DNA from: Dehalococcoidia bacterium UBA2158
GTDB lineage: Bacteria > Chloroflexota > Dehalococcoidia > Lucifugimonadales > UBA3495
Reading direction: 5' to 3'
Assembly: GCA_002328185.1 (NCBI GenBank)
Contig: DCWQ01000041.1
Location: 57,487-111,699, forward strand
Length of the DNA: 54,213 nucleotides
Part shown: positions 9,080-16,871 of the stretch, one piece after another
Numbering within the stretch: the first letter of the stretch is position 1
Layout: each line of letters starts with the position of its first letter
The notes under the pieces: model-generated
Told to the model about the DNA's origin: nothing
The model's database searches: none
Seen by the model: the letters and a program-made list of their open reading frames with translations, nothing else
Translations under genes and position numbers: made by a program

Positions 9080-9564
9080 CTCGAGAATCCGCCGTCCATC
9101 TCTTCCAGTTCATCCATTTCATCAGGGTCGTATACTTCCAGTTCGTCGCTGAGCAGCTGGCTGAGCAGGTCGCCCCCGGGGGCCATGTCCCAGAGGCGCT
9201 CGACGGCTCCGGTGACATCCTCCAGCGTCTGCACCAGGTGATCGGCCCGGATGCGGGACTCGCTCACCTGCTCGGCCGTTTCACCGAAAGACGCGAGTTT
9301 GGTGAATGCCTCCCGGAGGCGCCGGTCCCGGTTCTCCCTGCCCAGTTCTTTGGCGTATTCCTCGACAGCTTTCAGACCGTCCAATTCCTTGCCCCGGCCC
9401 AGGGCCACGCCCTTCACCGCCAGGGTCAGGCTGCCCCACAGCAGTTCCTCGCAGCGGGCCCAACGGCCACCGCGAATCTCATCCATGGCGTCTTGCAGCA
9501 GCCGCAGGCTCTGGCCCCGGTAGCGCACCATGCGGTCTTCGCCCTTCTTGCTCAGTTCTGGCAT
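9076..9564 (-). CDS. small helical protein, HEPN/PaREP1-like
   Basis: A 162-residue, mostly helical and charged protein. The stretch from residue 15 to 75 (SLRLLQDAMDEI, CEELLWGSLTLAVKGVAL) resembles the PaREP1/HEPN type of four-helix proteins, where a small helical unit often partners nucleotidyl or RNA-acting factors; this match is by eye and weak. The C-terminus is very acidic (DPDEMDELEEMD). Its stop codon overlaps the mtaB start by four bases, so it probably belongs with tRNA modification or is expressed with it. The start may be the ATG at 9564 or an internal ATG twelve codons later; neither has a clear ribosome-binding site. Confidence 0.65.
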   Translation of the reverse strand: MPELSKKGEDRMVRYRGQSLRLLQDAMDEIRGGRWARCEELLWGSLTLAVKGVALGRGKELDGLKAVEEYAKELGRENRDRRLREAFTKLASFGETAEQVSESRIRADHLVQTLEDVTGAVERLWDMAPGGDLLSQLLSDELEVYDPDEMDELEEMDGGFSR

Positions 9565-9599
9565 AAGTCGGCTACGATTTTACCACTGGTATAGTCTCC

Positions 9600-11252
9600 C
9601 TAGGAACGCTTGATGATCCCCGGCGGAGATATCTGGAACGGCGGCACCAGGTTGGGTATGGGCACTTCGATCAGCGCCGGCCTGTCGGCTTTCAGGGCGT
9701 CCCGCAGCGCCGGACCCAACTCCTGAGGGCCGGAGACCTTCGTGCCCAGAGCGCCGTATGACTCGGCCAGTTTGGCATAGTTGGGGTTGTGGATCTGGGT
9801 GCCGATGAACCGCGCTTTGTACCGATTCTCCTGGTCGGCGTAGGACGCGCCGAAAGACTCGTTGTTGAACACGATGGTCACCACGTTGATCCCCTCCTGT
9901 ACCGCCGTGGCCAGTTCGCTGGAGGCGTAGCCAAATCCGCCGTCGCCGGAGGTCGCCACCACCTGGCGGTAGGGGTTGCCGATCTTGGCGCCCAGGGCCG
10001 TCGGGAAGGCGTATCCCAGGGTGGCGAAGTAGCTGGAGGTCAGATAGGACCGAGGGGACAGCGCCGGGAACGCAAGGTGGCTCCAGTACCCGATCTCGGT
10101 GGTGCCGGCGACCATGATGGCGTCGTCGTCCAGTTCTTGGCGAATGGTGTTGATGATCTCCACCTGGAGCGGGGCTATGGCCTGTATCTCGGCCATGGTG
10201 GCGTCCCTGATGGTGTCGATATCGCCCTGAGTCCATCGGCTGGCACGAGTCTTACCGCCCAACTCGGCCAGCAGATCCTGCAGGGCCAGGCGGCCGTCTG
10301 CAGCCATGCCTGTGGTCACCGGGATATTGCGGCCCACCTCTTCAGGGTCGGCGTCGATCTGAATCAGCTTCTGATGGGATTGAGGACTCCAGTCAACCGG
10401 CGGCACCATGTGCATCCGGCTGCCGATGGCCAGGATGACATCGGCCTGGGGAACGGCGTGGTGTCCGGGGCCGTGGCCGTTGTAGATAGTCCCCAGAGAA
10501 AGGGGGTTGTCCTCCGGGAAAGACCCCTTGCCTTCAGGGGTGGTGATCACCGGCGCATTCAGGGCCTGGGCCAACTCCAGTAGCTCATGGGACAGGTCGG
10601 CCTCCCTGGCGCCGCCACCGGCCCAGATAAGGGGTCTTTCGGCATGGGCCAGCGCATCTGCTGCCTCTCTGACCGCCCCAGGCTCCGGCCTGGTCTTGGG
10701 ATGGACCTCTTTTTCAAACAGCTTTATCTCCGTTTGGTCCGGTAGGATGTCCCAGGGAATCTCAATCTCTACAGGGCGGGGCCGGCCGGTGGTGAGTTGC
10801 TCCATCGCCTGGTGGACCAAGTTTGGAATCTCCGAGCTTTCGGTGGTCCGGGCGCACCATTTGGTGAGGTGCTTGAAAACGTCCAGTTGTTCTCCGATTT
10901 CGTGTAGCGCGCCCCGATTGACGCCAAGATTGAAACTCTCGATCTGGCCCGAGATCAACATGATCGGAGAAGATGACGCGAAGGCCGTGCCCACGGCGGC
11001 GGTGGCGTTCAGCGCTCCGGGGCCGGGCACCACCATGGCCACGCCGGGCTTGCCGGTGGTGCGGGAGTAGCCGTCGGCCATGTAGGCGGCCGACTGCTCG
11101 TGGCGCACCAGCACCAGCCGGATGGACGGCTCGTCGTAAAGCGCGTTGAAAGCCTCCATGATCTGGACGCCAGGCAACGCGAAGACCACCTCAACACCTT
11201 CTCTTACCAGGGATCGGGTTAGGGCCTGGGCGCCTGTCATCTGAGCCATCAT
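9600..11252 (-). CDS. thiamine-diphosphate enzyme, acetolactate synthase-like
   Basis: A 550-residue ThDP-dependent enzyme with the three-domain layout of the acetolactate synthase/decarboxylase group. The N-terminal domain holds the cofactor-activating Glu in VRHEQSAAYMADGY near residue 52. The C-terminal ThDP motif is SGDGGF followed by NN about 25 residues on. It differs clearly from the two biosynthetic IlvB proteins in this window and has no small subunit or T-box, so a catabolic role (a 2-keto acid decarboxylase, lyase or oxalyl-CoA-type enzyme) is more likely than valine synthesis. GGAG lies four bases before the first ATG. It is divergent from an Fe-ADH-like gene and near a GMC oxidoreductase, which hints at joint use in alcohol or keto-acid metabolism. 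Confidence 0.8.
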   Translation of the reverse strand: MMAQMTGAQALTRSLVREGVEVVFALPGVQIMEAFNALYDEPSIRLVLVRHEQSAAYMADGYSRTTGKPGVAMVVPGPGALNATAAVGTAFASSSPIMLISGQIESFNLGVNRGALHEIGEQLDVFKHLTKWCARTTESSEIPNLVHQAMEQLTTGRPRPVEIEIPWDILPDQTEIKLFEKEVHPKTRPEPGAVREAADALAHAERPLIWAGGGAREADLSHELLELAQALNAPVITTPEGKGSFPEDNPLSLGTIYNGHGPGHHAVPQADVILAIGSRMHMVPPVDWSPQSHQKLIQIDADPEEVGRNIPVTTGMAADGRLALQDLLAELGGKTRASRWTQGDIDTIRDATMAEIQAIAPLQVEIINTIRQELDDDAIMVAGTTEIGYWSHLAFPALSPRSYLTSSYFATLGYAFPTALGAKIGNPYRQVVATSGDGGFGYASSELATAVQEGINVVTIVFNNESFGASYADQENRYKARFIGTQIHNPNYAKLAESYGALGTKVSGPQELGPALRDALKADRPALIEVPIPNLVPPFQISPPGIIKRS

Positions 11253-11398
11253 GAAACTCCAAACTCGGAAAAGCTCAGCCCATCATAGCCCACGGCCCAC
11301 GCCTGTCAACCACGGTTGCCAAAACACGACTCCGATGGCAACATAGGTGCCTGCCGCCCCCTGCCAGCAGCCCAGGCCCCGCCAGGAGAAAATAAGAA

Positions 11399-12607
11399 GT
11401 GACCCCCAACGCATTCGATTCCTTTCGCTTTGTTAGCTATCCCGTCCGCGTCCACGCCGGAACGGACGCTATCAACAGTTTGGCCGGCGAGGTTGACCGC
11501 CTCAAATCCCAGCGGGTTCTGGTGGTCTGCGGGCAGTCCGTTGCCGAGAAAACCGACTTGGTTGCCCGAGTGAAAGCTGCTTTGGGAGACCGGGTGGCTG
11601 GGGTGTTCTCCGGCGGAAAGACGGGTTCGCCCGTAACCTCGGTGCTTGAGGGTGTCGCGGTGGCGAGGGAGGTCGATGCGGACGGCATCGTGGCCGTTGG
11701 CGGCGGCAGCGCGGTGGTCACGGCCCGGGGCATCACTATCCTTCTGGCTGAGAAGGGCACCGCCCAGGAACTGTGCACCCAATATCACGAGGGCAAACCC
11801 CCGGTGAGCCCCCGGTTGATGGCGCCAAAGATTCCCAATTTCATAGTTCTCACTACAGCGACAACGGCGGTCACCCGCGCTGGCACTGCCCTTATCGATC
11901 CTGAGTCCGGCCACCGGCTGGAGTTGTTCGACCCCAAGACCCGCCCGGCCGCCGTGATCTGGGATAATCAGGCCCTGCTGACGGCCCCACCCTGGCTTTG
12001 TCTGAACGCCACGGTGTCATGCTTCACCGGAGTGGCCGCTGCCCTCCAACGCACGGACCTGAATCCCCTTGCCGAGAGCGACCTCCTGGAAGCCCTGCGG
12101 TTGCTGCTCGAGAACCTTCCGGAGGTCAACCTCCAGCCCAACGATCCTGCGGTGCGCATCAACCTATGCGCCGCGGCTTTTCTCTATAACCGCGCCACCG
12201 ATGCTGGGGCAGGCGGCAGCGCATTGGGCGTCGTCACGGCCCTTGCCCACTCGCTGGACACCCGCTACCCTGAATGCGGCCACGGTGACGCCTACACGAT
12301 CCTGACCGCCCCCGGCATGCGGTTCAACGCGGAGTCCAACGCCGCCGGGCAGGCCCGTTTCGCCCAGGCCCTGGGAGTCAAGAAAGAGGGCATGGACGAT
12401 TGCCAAGCAGCATCAATAGCGGCAGACGCAATCGAGGAGCTATTCAAGGGATTGGGCCTCCCGGTTAGGCTGAGCCAGGTGGGCGTCCCTGATAAGGGAA
12501 TAGACTTGATAGCGCTGGACGCCATGACCGACTTCGGCCTCCACCGCAACGTCCGGAAAATTCAGAACGTGGACGAGTTGAAGGGGATATTGGCCAGCGT
12601 TAAATAA
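11399..12607 (+). CDS. iron-containing alcohol dehydrogenase-like protein
   Basis: A 402-residue member of the Fe-ADH/maleylacetate reductase/glycerol dehydrogenase fold. The dinucleotide-binding GGGS is at residues 101-104. In the metal site the usual Asp and His of the first helix appear replaced by Ser207 and Gly211 (segment ATVSCFTGVAAAL), while the two later histidines are kept (H284 in ALAHSL, H295 in CGHGD). This suggests a metal-independent reductase, as known for maleylacetate reductases, or a changed metal site. GTG at 11399 follows AGGAG at about ten bases. It is followed by a GMC oxidoreductase on the same strand, 97 bp away. Confidence 0.78.
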   Translation: MTPNAFDSFRFVSYPVRVHAGTDAINSLAGEVDRLKSQRVLVVCGQSVAEKTDLVARVKAALGDRVAGVFSGGKTGSPVTSVLEGVAVAREVDADGIVAVGGGSAVVTARGITILLAEKGTAQELCTQYHEGKPPVSPRLMAPKIPNFIVLTTATTAVTRAGTALIDPESGHRLELFDPKTRPAAVIWDNQALLTAPPWLCLNATVSCFTGVAAALQRTDLNPLAESDLLEALRLLLENLPEVNLQPNDPAVRINLCAAAFLYNRATDAGAGGSALGVVTALAHSLDTRYPECGHGDAYTILTAPGMRFNAESNAAGQARFAQALGVKKEGMDDCQAASIAADAIEELFKGLGLPVRLSQVGVPDKGIDLIALDAMTDFGLHRNVRKIQNVDELKGILASVK

Positions 12608-12704
12608 CGGGATTCTCCGGCCATCGAGTCCTGTGCCGGTGCGAATTTTCGGGTTACGCCGAGAGGCTGCCCATCAAATCAGATCATCATGCTAGGGAGG
12701 TAGG

Positions 12705-14255
12705 ATGAAGTACGATTACATCATTGTTGGCGCCGGCTCGGCCGGAAGCGTGGTAGCCACCAGGCTATCCGAGGACCCGGACAAGACGGTGCTGCTTTTG
12801 GAGGCCGGGCCCGATTACCCCGACTTCGAGCATTTGCCCGAGGACCTCAAGAAGGGCTACAACGTTTGGCGGTCGGCCTATGGACCCCATAGCTGGGACT
12901 ACCGCGCCACCGCCACCCCGCTGCAACCAGAACCCATTATCATCCCCAGAGGCAGGGCCACCGGCGGCTCCAGCGCCATCAACGGCCAGGTGGTATTCCG
13001 TGGGCTGCCCGAGGACTACGACCAGTGGGCCGAATGGGGCAACGATGAATGGGCCTACACCAAGATATTGCCCTACTTCCGCAAAATGGAGAACGACTGG
13101 GACTTCTCCGGCGATGACTTCCATGGAAACGAGGGCCCGTTGCCCGTTAGGCGCTTTAAACGCGAAGATTGGATCCCGGTCGCCGAAGCGTTTTACCAGG
13201 CCTGTTTGGGCATTGGTTTCCCCGAGGACCCTGACCAGAACAACCCCGACTCCACCGGTGTCGCGGCCCGTCCCTTGAACAACATCGATGGCGTCCGCAT
13301 GAGTACCGCTCTGACCTATCTGAACCTGGCCCGGCACCGGCTGAACATCACCGTCCGTGGCGGCGTCACCATCAGACGGGTCCTGTTCCAAGGCAACCGC
13401 GCCATAGGCGTTGAGGCCGAGAGCGGCGGCGAGGTATTCACCGTCGAAGCCAACGAGATAATCCTCTCCGGCGGGGCTATCGGTTCACCCCAGGCCTTGT
13501 TGCTGTCCGGCGTGGGCCCGGCCAAGGAACTGGAACACCTGGGCATCAATGTGGTCCACGACCTGCCCGGCGTGGGTAAGAACCTGCGCGACCACCCGGC
13601 GGCCTACATGCTGTTTAAGGGCGAGGGCGAATCACCTGACGTCGACACTCCCAGCCTGCAGGTTGGTCTACGTTTCAGCCTGCCCGGCTCGCCAACCCGG
13701 GGCGATTTTCAGATGACGCCCACGCTCATGAGCAGCGAGCACCGCCCAGCCAGCGTGACCTATGAAGGCGACACCTTCCACTTCGGGATTAGTGTCGGCC
13801 TGCAGAACGCCACCTCGGCTGGCGAACTCACGCTGAACACCACCGACCCCCACGATCAGCCTTTCCTGAACTACGATCTGTTCTCAGCCGACTTCGACCG
13901 GGAGCGGATGCGTGGAGCGCTGCGCATGGCGGGCGATGTGGCTAATCATCCGGCCTTCGCGGCCCATGTCACTGAACAAGTGAACCCAACCAAAGAGGTG
14001 CTAGCTGACGATACTGAGTTGGATAGATGGATCATGACCAACTGCTACACCCAGCACCACGTCTCAGGCACCTGCAAGATGGGCCCAAGCTCCGACTCCA
14101 TGGCCGTCGTCGACCAGTACGGCCACGTCCACGGGCTGGAGGGCTTGAGGGTCGTGGACGCCTCGGTCATGCCCGACGTCATCCGCGCCAACACCAACGC
14201 CACCACTATAATGATCGCCGAGCGAGTCTCGGACTGGATCAGAGAGGGTAAGTAG
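12705..14255 (+). CDS. GMC family FAD-dependent oxidoreductase
   Basis: A 516-residue choline dehydrogenase-like flavoenzyme that oxidises an alcohol. The N-terminal FAD-binding GAGSAGSVVA lies near residue 9, the GMC signature GRATGGSSAINGQV near residue 83, and the second signature SGGAIGSPQALLLSGVG near residue 257. The catalytic pair appears as His in QHHVSGTCKMG near residue 447 and Asn in RANTNATTIMIAE near residue 494. GGGAGG precedes the ATG. The substrate cannot be set from sequence. Together with the Fe-ADH-like protein and ThDP enzyme it forms a small redox cluster. Confidence 0.9.
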   Translation: MKYDYIIVGAGSAGSVVATRLSEDPDKTVLLLEAGPDYPDFEHLPEDLKKGYNVWRSAYGPHSWDYRATATPLQPEPIIIPRGRATGGSSAINGQVVFRGLPEDYDQWAEWGNDEWAYTKILPYFRKMENDWDFSGDDFHGNEGPLPVRRFKREDWIPVAEAFYQACLGIGFPEDPDQNNPDSTGVAARPLNNIDGVRMSTALTYLNLARHRLNITVRGGVTIRRVLFQGNRAIGVEAESGGEVFTVEANEIILSGGAIGSPQALLLSGVGPAKELEHLGINVVHDLPGVGKNLRDHPAAYMLFKGEGESPDVDTPSLQVGLRFSLPGSPTRGDFQMTPTLMSSEHRPASVTYEGDTFHFGISVGLQNATSAGELTLNTTDPHDQPFLNYDLFSADFDRERMRGALRMAGDVANHPAFAAHVTEQVNPTKEVLADDTELDRWIMTNCYTQHHVSGTCKMGPSSDSMAVVDQYGHVHGLEGLRVVDASVMPDVIRANTNATTIMIAERVSDWIREGK

Positions 14256-14284
14256 ACGACTGCTGGTCACGCCGGAAATGGGCC

Positions 14285-14421
14285 GTAGGGGCGGGTTTCC
14301 ATCCGGCCTTCTCCGCGTAGACCGATATCTGGCTTCGAAACCACGTTTCAGTGGTTGGAAATGCCGGTTCCCCAGGAAATACAACATCCCCGAGCAGGGC
14401 AGGTCGGAGACCTGTCCCTAC
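14285..14421. repeat. ~140-bp repeat element, copy A
   Basis: Begins GTAGGGGCGGGTTTCC and ends GACCTGTCCCTAC, giving inverted ends; the right end is a strong hairpin (CAGGTC/GACCTG). It shares an internal GAAACCACGTTTC motif with copy B. No coding potential is seen. Copies B and C lie at 14496-14635 and 16217-16352, on both sides of fumC. Confidence 0.6.
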
Positions 14422-14442
14422 GTGACGCTCCGCCCCCTCGTT

Positions 14443-14462
14443 ATTCCGGCGTTCGCCGGAAT
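14443..14462. repeat. short perfect hairpin repeat
   Basis: ATTCCGGC and GCCGGAAT form a perfect 8-bp stem around a GTTC loop, followed by CCA. The same layout, ATTCCTG/CAGGAAT followed by CCA, is at 3360-3379, so this is probably a short dispersed repeat between elements A and B. Confidence 0.5.
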
Positions 14463-14495
14463 CCATGTAGCTTCGCATAAATGACGGGTTTGGTA

Positions 14496-14635
14496 GTAGG
14501 TGCGGGTTTTCAACCCGCCCGGCTGCGTGTAGGCCCAATCACAACTACGAAGACCACGTTTCGGGGAGAGACCATCCGGCATCCCGTGAGAGATTGGCTT
14601 CCCCGAACCCTAGCGGGTTAAAAACCCGCGTCTAC
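14496..14635. repeat. ~140-bp repeat element, copy B
   Basis: Begins GTAGGTGCGGGTTTTCAACC and ends AAAAACCCGCGTCTAC. Each end folds into its own hairpin (GCGGGTT/AACCCGC), and the outer ends are inverted repeats of each other. The centre shares CGAAGACCACGTTTC with copy A. Confidence 0.65.
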
Positions 14636-14731
14636 GTCTTCGGTGAAAGACGCCACACTACCCAATCGCCCCGGCACCAGATAGAATCAGAGTGGCTTAG
14701 CCAAACTCCCATCATTTAGGACGGTACCAAT

Positions 14732-16156
14732 ATGTCCACGCGCCCCAACGTACGAATAGAACGGGACTCCATGGGTGAGATGGAAGTCCCAGCCGATGCC
14801 CTCTATGGCGCCTCTACCATGCGGGCGGTGTTGAACTTCCCCATCAGCGGTCTGGGCTTCCCCCGGTCGTTCATCCGTGCCCTGGGCCTGATCAAGCAGT
14901 CTGCCGCCAAGACCAACATGTCTTTGGGGCTGCTGGATGAGAAGAACTGCAACGCCATCGTGGCTGCCGCTCAAGAGGTCATTGACGGCGGGTTGGACGA
15001 TCACTTCGTTCTGGACATCTTCCAGACCGGGTCTGGCACCTCCACAAACACCAACGCCAACGAGGTCATCGCCAACCGGGCCAGCCAGATACTGGGCGGA
15101 GACCTGGGCTCCAGACTGGTCCACCCCAATGACCATGTGAACATGGGCCAGTCGTCCAACGATGTGATACCCACCTCCATTCACCTTGCGGCCCTGCTCT
15201 CCATCAAAGAAGACTTGATACCCGGCCTGGAATTTCTGGCCGACGAACTGAACAAGAAGGCCGAGGAGTTCTGGCCCGTGGTCAAGACCGGCCGCACCCA
15301 TCTGCAAGACGCAACACCGGTCCGCTTGGGCCAGGAGTTCAAGGGTTTCGCCGGACAGGCCGAATATAGCGTGCAACGGCTGCACCGAGCCCAGGAGGCG
15401 CTGGCCGAGGTCGCCTTGGGCGGCACAGCCGTTGGGACTGGGGTGAACACCCACGAGGAGTTCTCCGCACGGACCTGTAAGACCGTTTCTGAGGCCTCTG
15501 GCGTGCTGATCAAGGAGACCGCTAACCACTTCCAAGCGCAGGCCTCTCTGGACGGCCTGGTCGAGGCCAGCGGCGAACTGAAGACTATCGCCATCAGCCT
15601 GCACAAGATCGCCAACGATATCCGGTTCATTGCCTCGGGGCCCCGCGCGGGCCTGGGGGAGATATCCCTGCCGGAGGTACAGCCGGGCAGTTCCATTATG
15701 CCGGGCAAGATCAACCCGGTGATCTCTGAGTCGGTTATTCAGGTGGTGGCCCAGGTTGTGGGCAACGACGCCTCGGTGACGTTGGCCGGCCAGGGTGGCT
15801 ACTTTGAGCTGAACACTATGATGCCGGTGGCGGCCCACAATATCCTCCAGTCCATATCGCTCTTGTCTGCGTCGGCCCAAAACTTCGCCGACCAGTGCGT
15901 CAGGGGAATCGAGGCGACCAACGTGGGGCCGGACATGGTGGAGAAGGGCCTGATGCTGGGCACAGCCCTGGCCCCGGCCATCGGCTACGACGCGGCGGCG
16001 GCCATCGCCAAAGAGGCTTCAGCCAGAGGCTCCACCATCAGAGAGATGGCCAAAGAAAAGACAGAACTGACCGACGCCGAGTTGGACGAACTGCTTGACC
16101 TGGAAGCGATGACCGAACCAGGCATCGGAGCCGGAGGAGCCGGGGGCGGGGGCTAA
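14732..16156 (+). CDS. fumC: class II fumarate hydratase
   Basis: Catalyses fumarate to malate in the citric acid cycle. The 474-residue protein has the superfamily signature GSSIMPGKINPV near residue 323, the TGSGTSTNTNANEV segment near 99, the catalytic His region TGRTHLQDATP near 188 and AVGTGVN near 234. These favour fumarase over aspartase, though the two are close relatives. The C-terminus ends in an unusual glycine-rich tail (GIGAGGAGGGG). AGGACGG precedes the ATG. It stands alone, flanked by copies of a ~140-bp repeat; no promoter was clear. Confidence 0.9.
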   Translation: MSTRPNVRIERDSMGEMEVPADALYGASTMRAVLNFPISGLGFPRSFIRALGLIKQSAAKTNMSLGLLDEKNCNAIVAAAQEVIDGGLDDHFVLDIFQTGSGTSTNTNANEVIANRASQILGGDLGSRLVHPNDHVNMGQSSNDVIPTSIHLAALLSIKEDLIPGLEFLADELNKKAEEFWPVVKTGRTHLQDATPVRLGQEFKGFAGQAEYSVQRLHRAQEALAEVALGGTAVGTGVNTHEEFSARTCKTVSEASGVLIKETANHFQAQASLDGLVEASGELKTIAISLHKIANDIRFIASGPRAGLGEISLPEVQPGSSIMPGKINPVISESVIQVVAQVVGNDASVTLAGQGGYFELNTMMPVAAHNILQSISLLSASAQNFADQCVRGIEATNVGPDMVEKGLMLGTALAPAIGYDAAAAIAKEASARGSTIREMAKEKTELTDAELDELLDLEAMTEPGIGAGGAGGGG

Positions 16157-16216
16157 TACGCGGATAGCTGCTGCCACGAGTTATCCCAGAGTACAGAAAT
16201 CCGTTTGTCAACAACT

Positions 16217-16352
16217 ATAGGCGCGGATCTTAACCCGCCTCACTAGGGGTTACCGATAACCAATCGTCGAGTCCGTGATTCGGCGCAAAGGGGCTCCGGT
16301 TTCTTTGGATATGGCTTTCGTAAAATACAGCAAGTTAAAAACCTGCGCCTAC
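16217..16352. repeat. ~140-bp repeat element, copy C
   Basis: Begins ATAGGCGCGGATCTTAACCC and ends TTAAAAACCTGCGCCTAC, matching the ends of copy B with several changes. The interior is more diverged. It lies between fumC and the convergent HTH gene. Confidence 0.55.
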
Positions 16353-16412
16353 GAAGAGGTCCTCCACTCCACCAATAACTACAATCCGGATATACGGGGG
16401 CGGGGTTAAGAG

Positions 16413-16829
16413 CTATATCCCGGAGACTTCTTCTTCGAAGAGGGGCAGACCCTGCTCGGTGGCCCGCATGAGGCACTCGAGGCAGCGGTCGTTGGCTGTA
16501 TGGCCCACGGAAGACCAGAGGTTCTCAGCACGCTGTCCGCAGAGGTATTCGGGCTCTACGTTTTCAATCCCCGTGCTCTCCAAGTAGTGGACGGACCCGC
16601 TTTTGTTCTGGCTGGCCCACCACCAGCGGGTGATGGTTGCGTCAAGTTCATCCAGGTAGGTCTTGAACTTGTCCTGCCAAGTGTCGTCGGGCATGATCAC
16701 CAGCCAGCGGCCATGCTCCGAGTCGGGGTCGCGCTCGGCCTTCAGCTCGCCGTTCCTGATGTATTCCCGCACGTCGCGCTGAGAGATATTTAAGCGCCGA
16801 GAGGCGTCTTGAATCGTTAGTTTTTCCAC
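16413..16829 (-). CDS. small helix-turn-helix protein with a Cys/His cluster
   Basis: A 138-residue protein. The N-terminus (LTIQDASRRLNISQRDVREYIRNGEL, residues 4-29, quoted in part) is an excisionase/MerR-like helix-turn-helix. The C-terminus carries C97, H110, C116 and C119 in a C-x12-H-x5-C-x2-C pattern that could bind zinc. I chose GTG 16829 over a TTG further upstream because GGAG lies five bases before it. It starts 42 bp after the stop of the T-box-controlled ilvB, so it may be cotranscribed with it and act in regulation, but this is inference. The central segment with consecutive tryptophans (RWWWAS) is unusual. No named family is recognised. Confidence 0.62.
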   Translation of the reverse strand: MEKLTIQDASRRLNISQRDVREYIRNGELKAERDPDSEHGRWLVIMPDDTWQDKFKTYLDELDATITRWWWASQNKSGSVHYLESTGIENVEPEYLCGQRAENLWSSVGHTANDRCLECLMRATEQGLPLFEEEVSGI

Positions 16830-16871
16830 GTGGGCTCCGTTAATTGTTCCCGGGCGCCGGGTCAATGCCGC

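Noticed and set aside
14687..15880. 397-codon minus-strand frame opposite fumC
   Set aside because: Shadow of fumC; GC-rich codon bias keeps antisense frames open. No motif.
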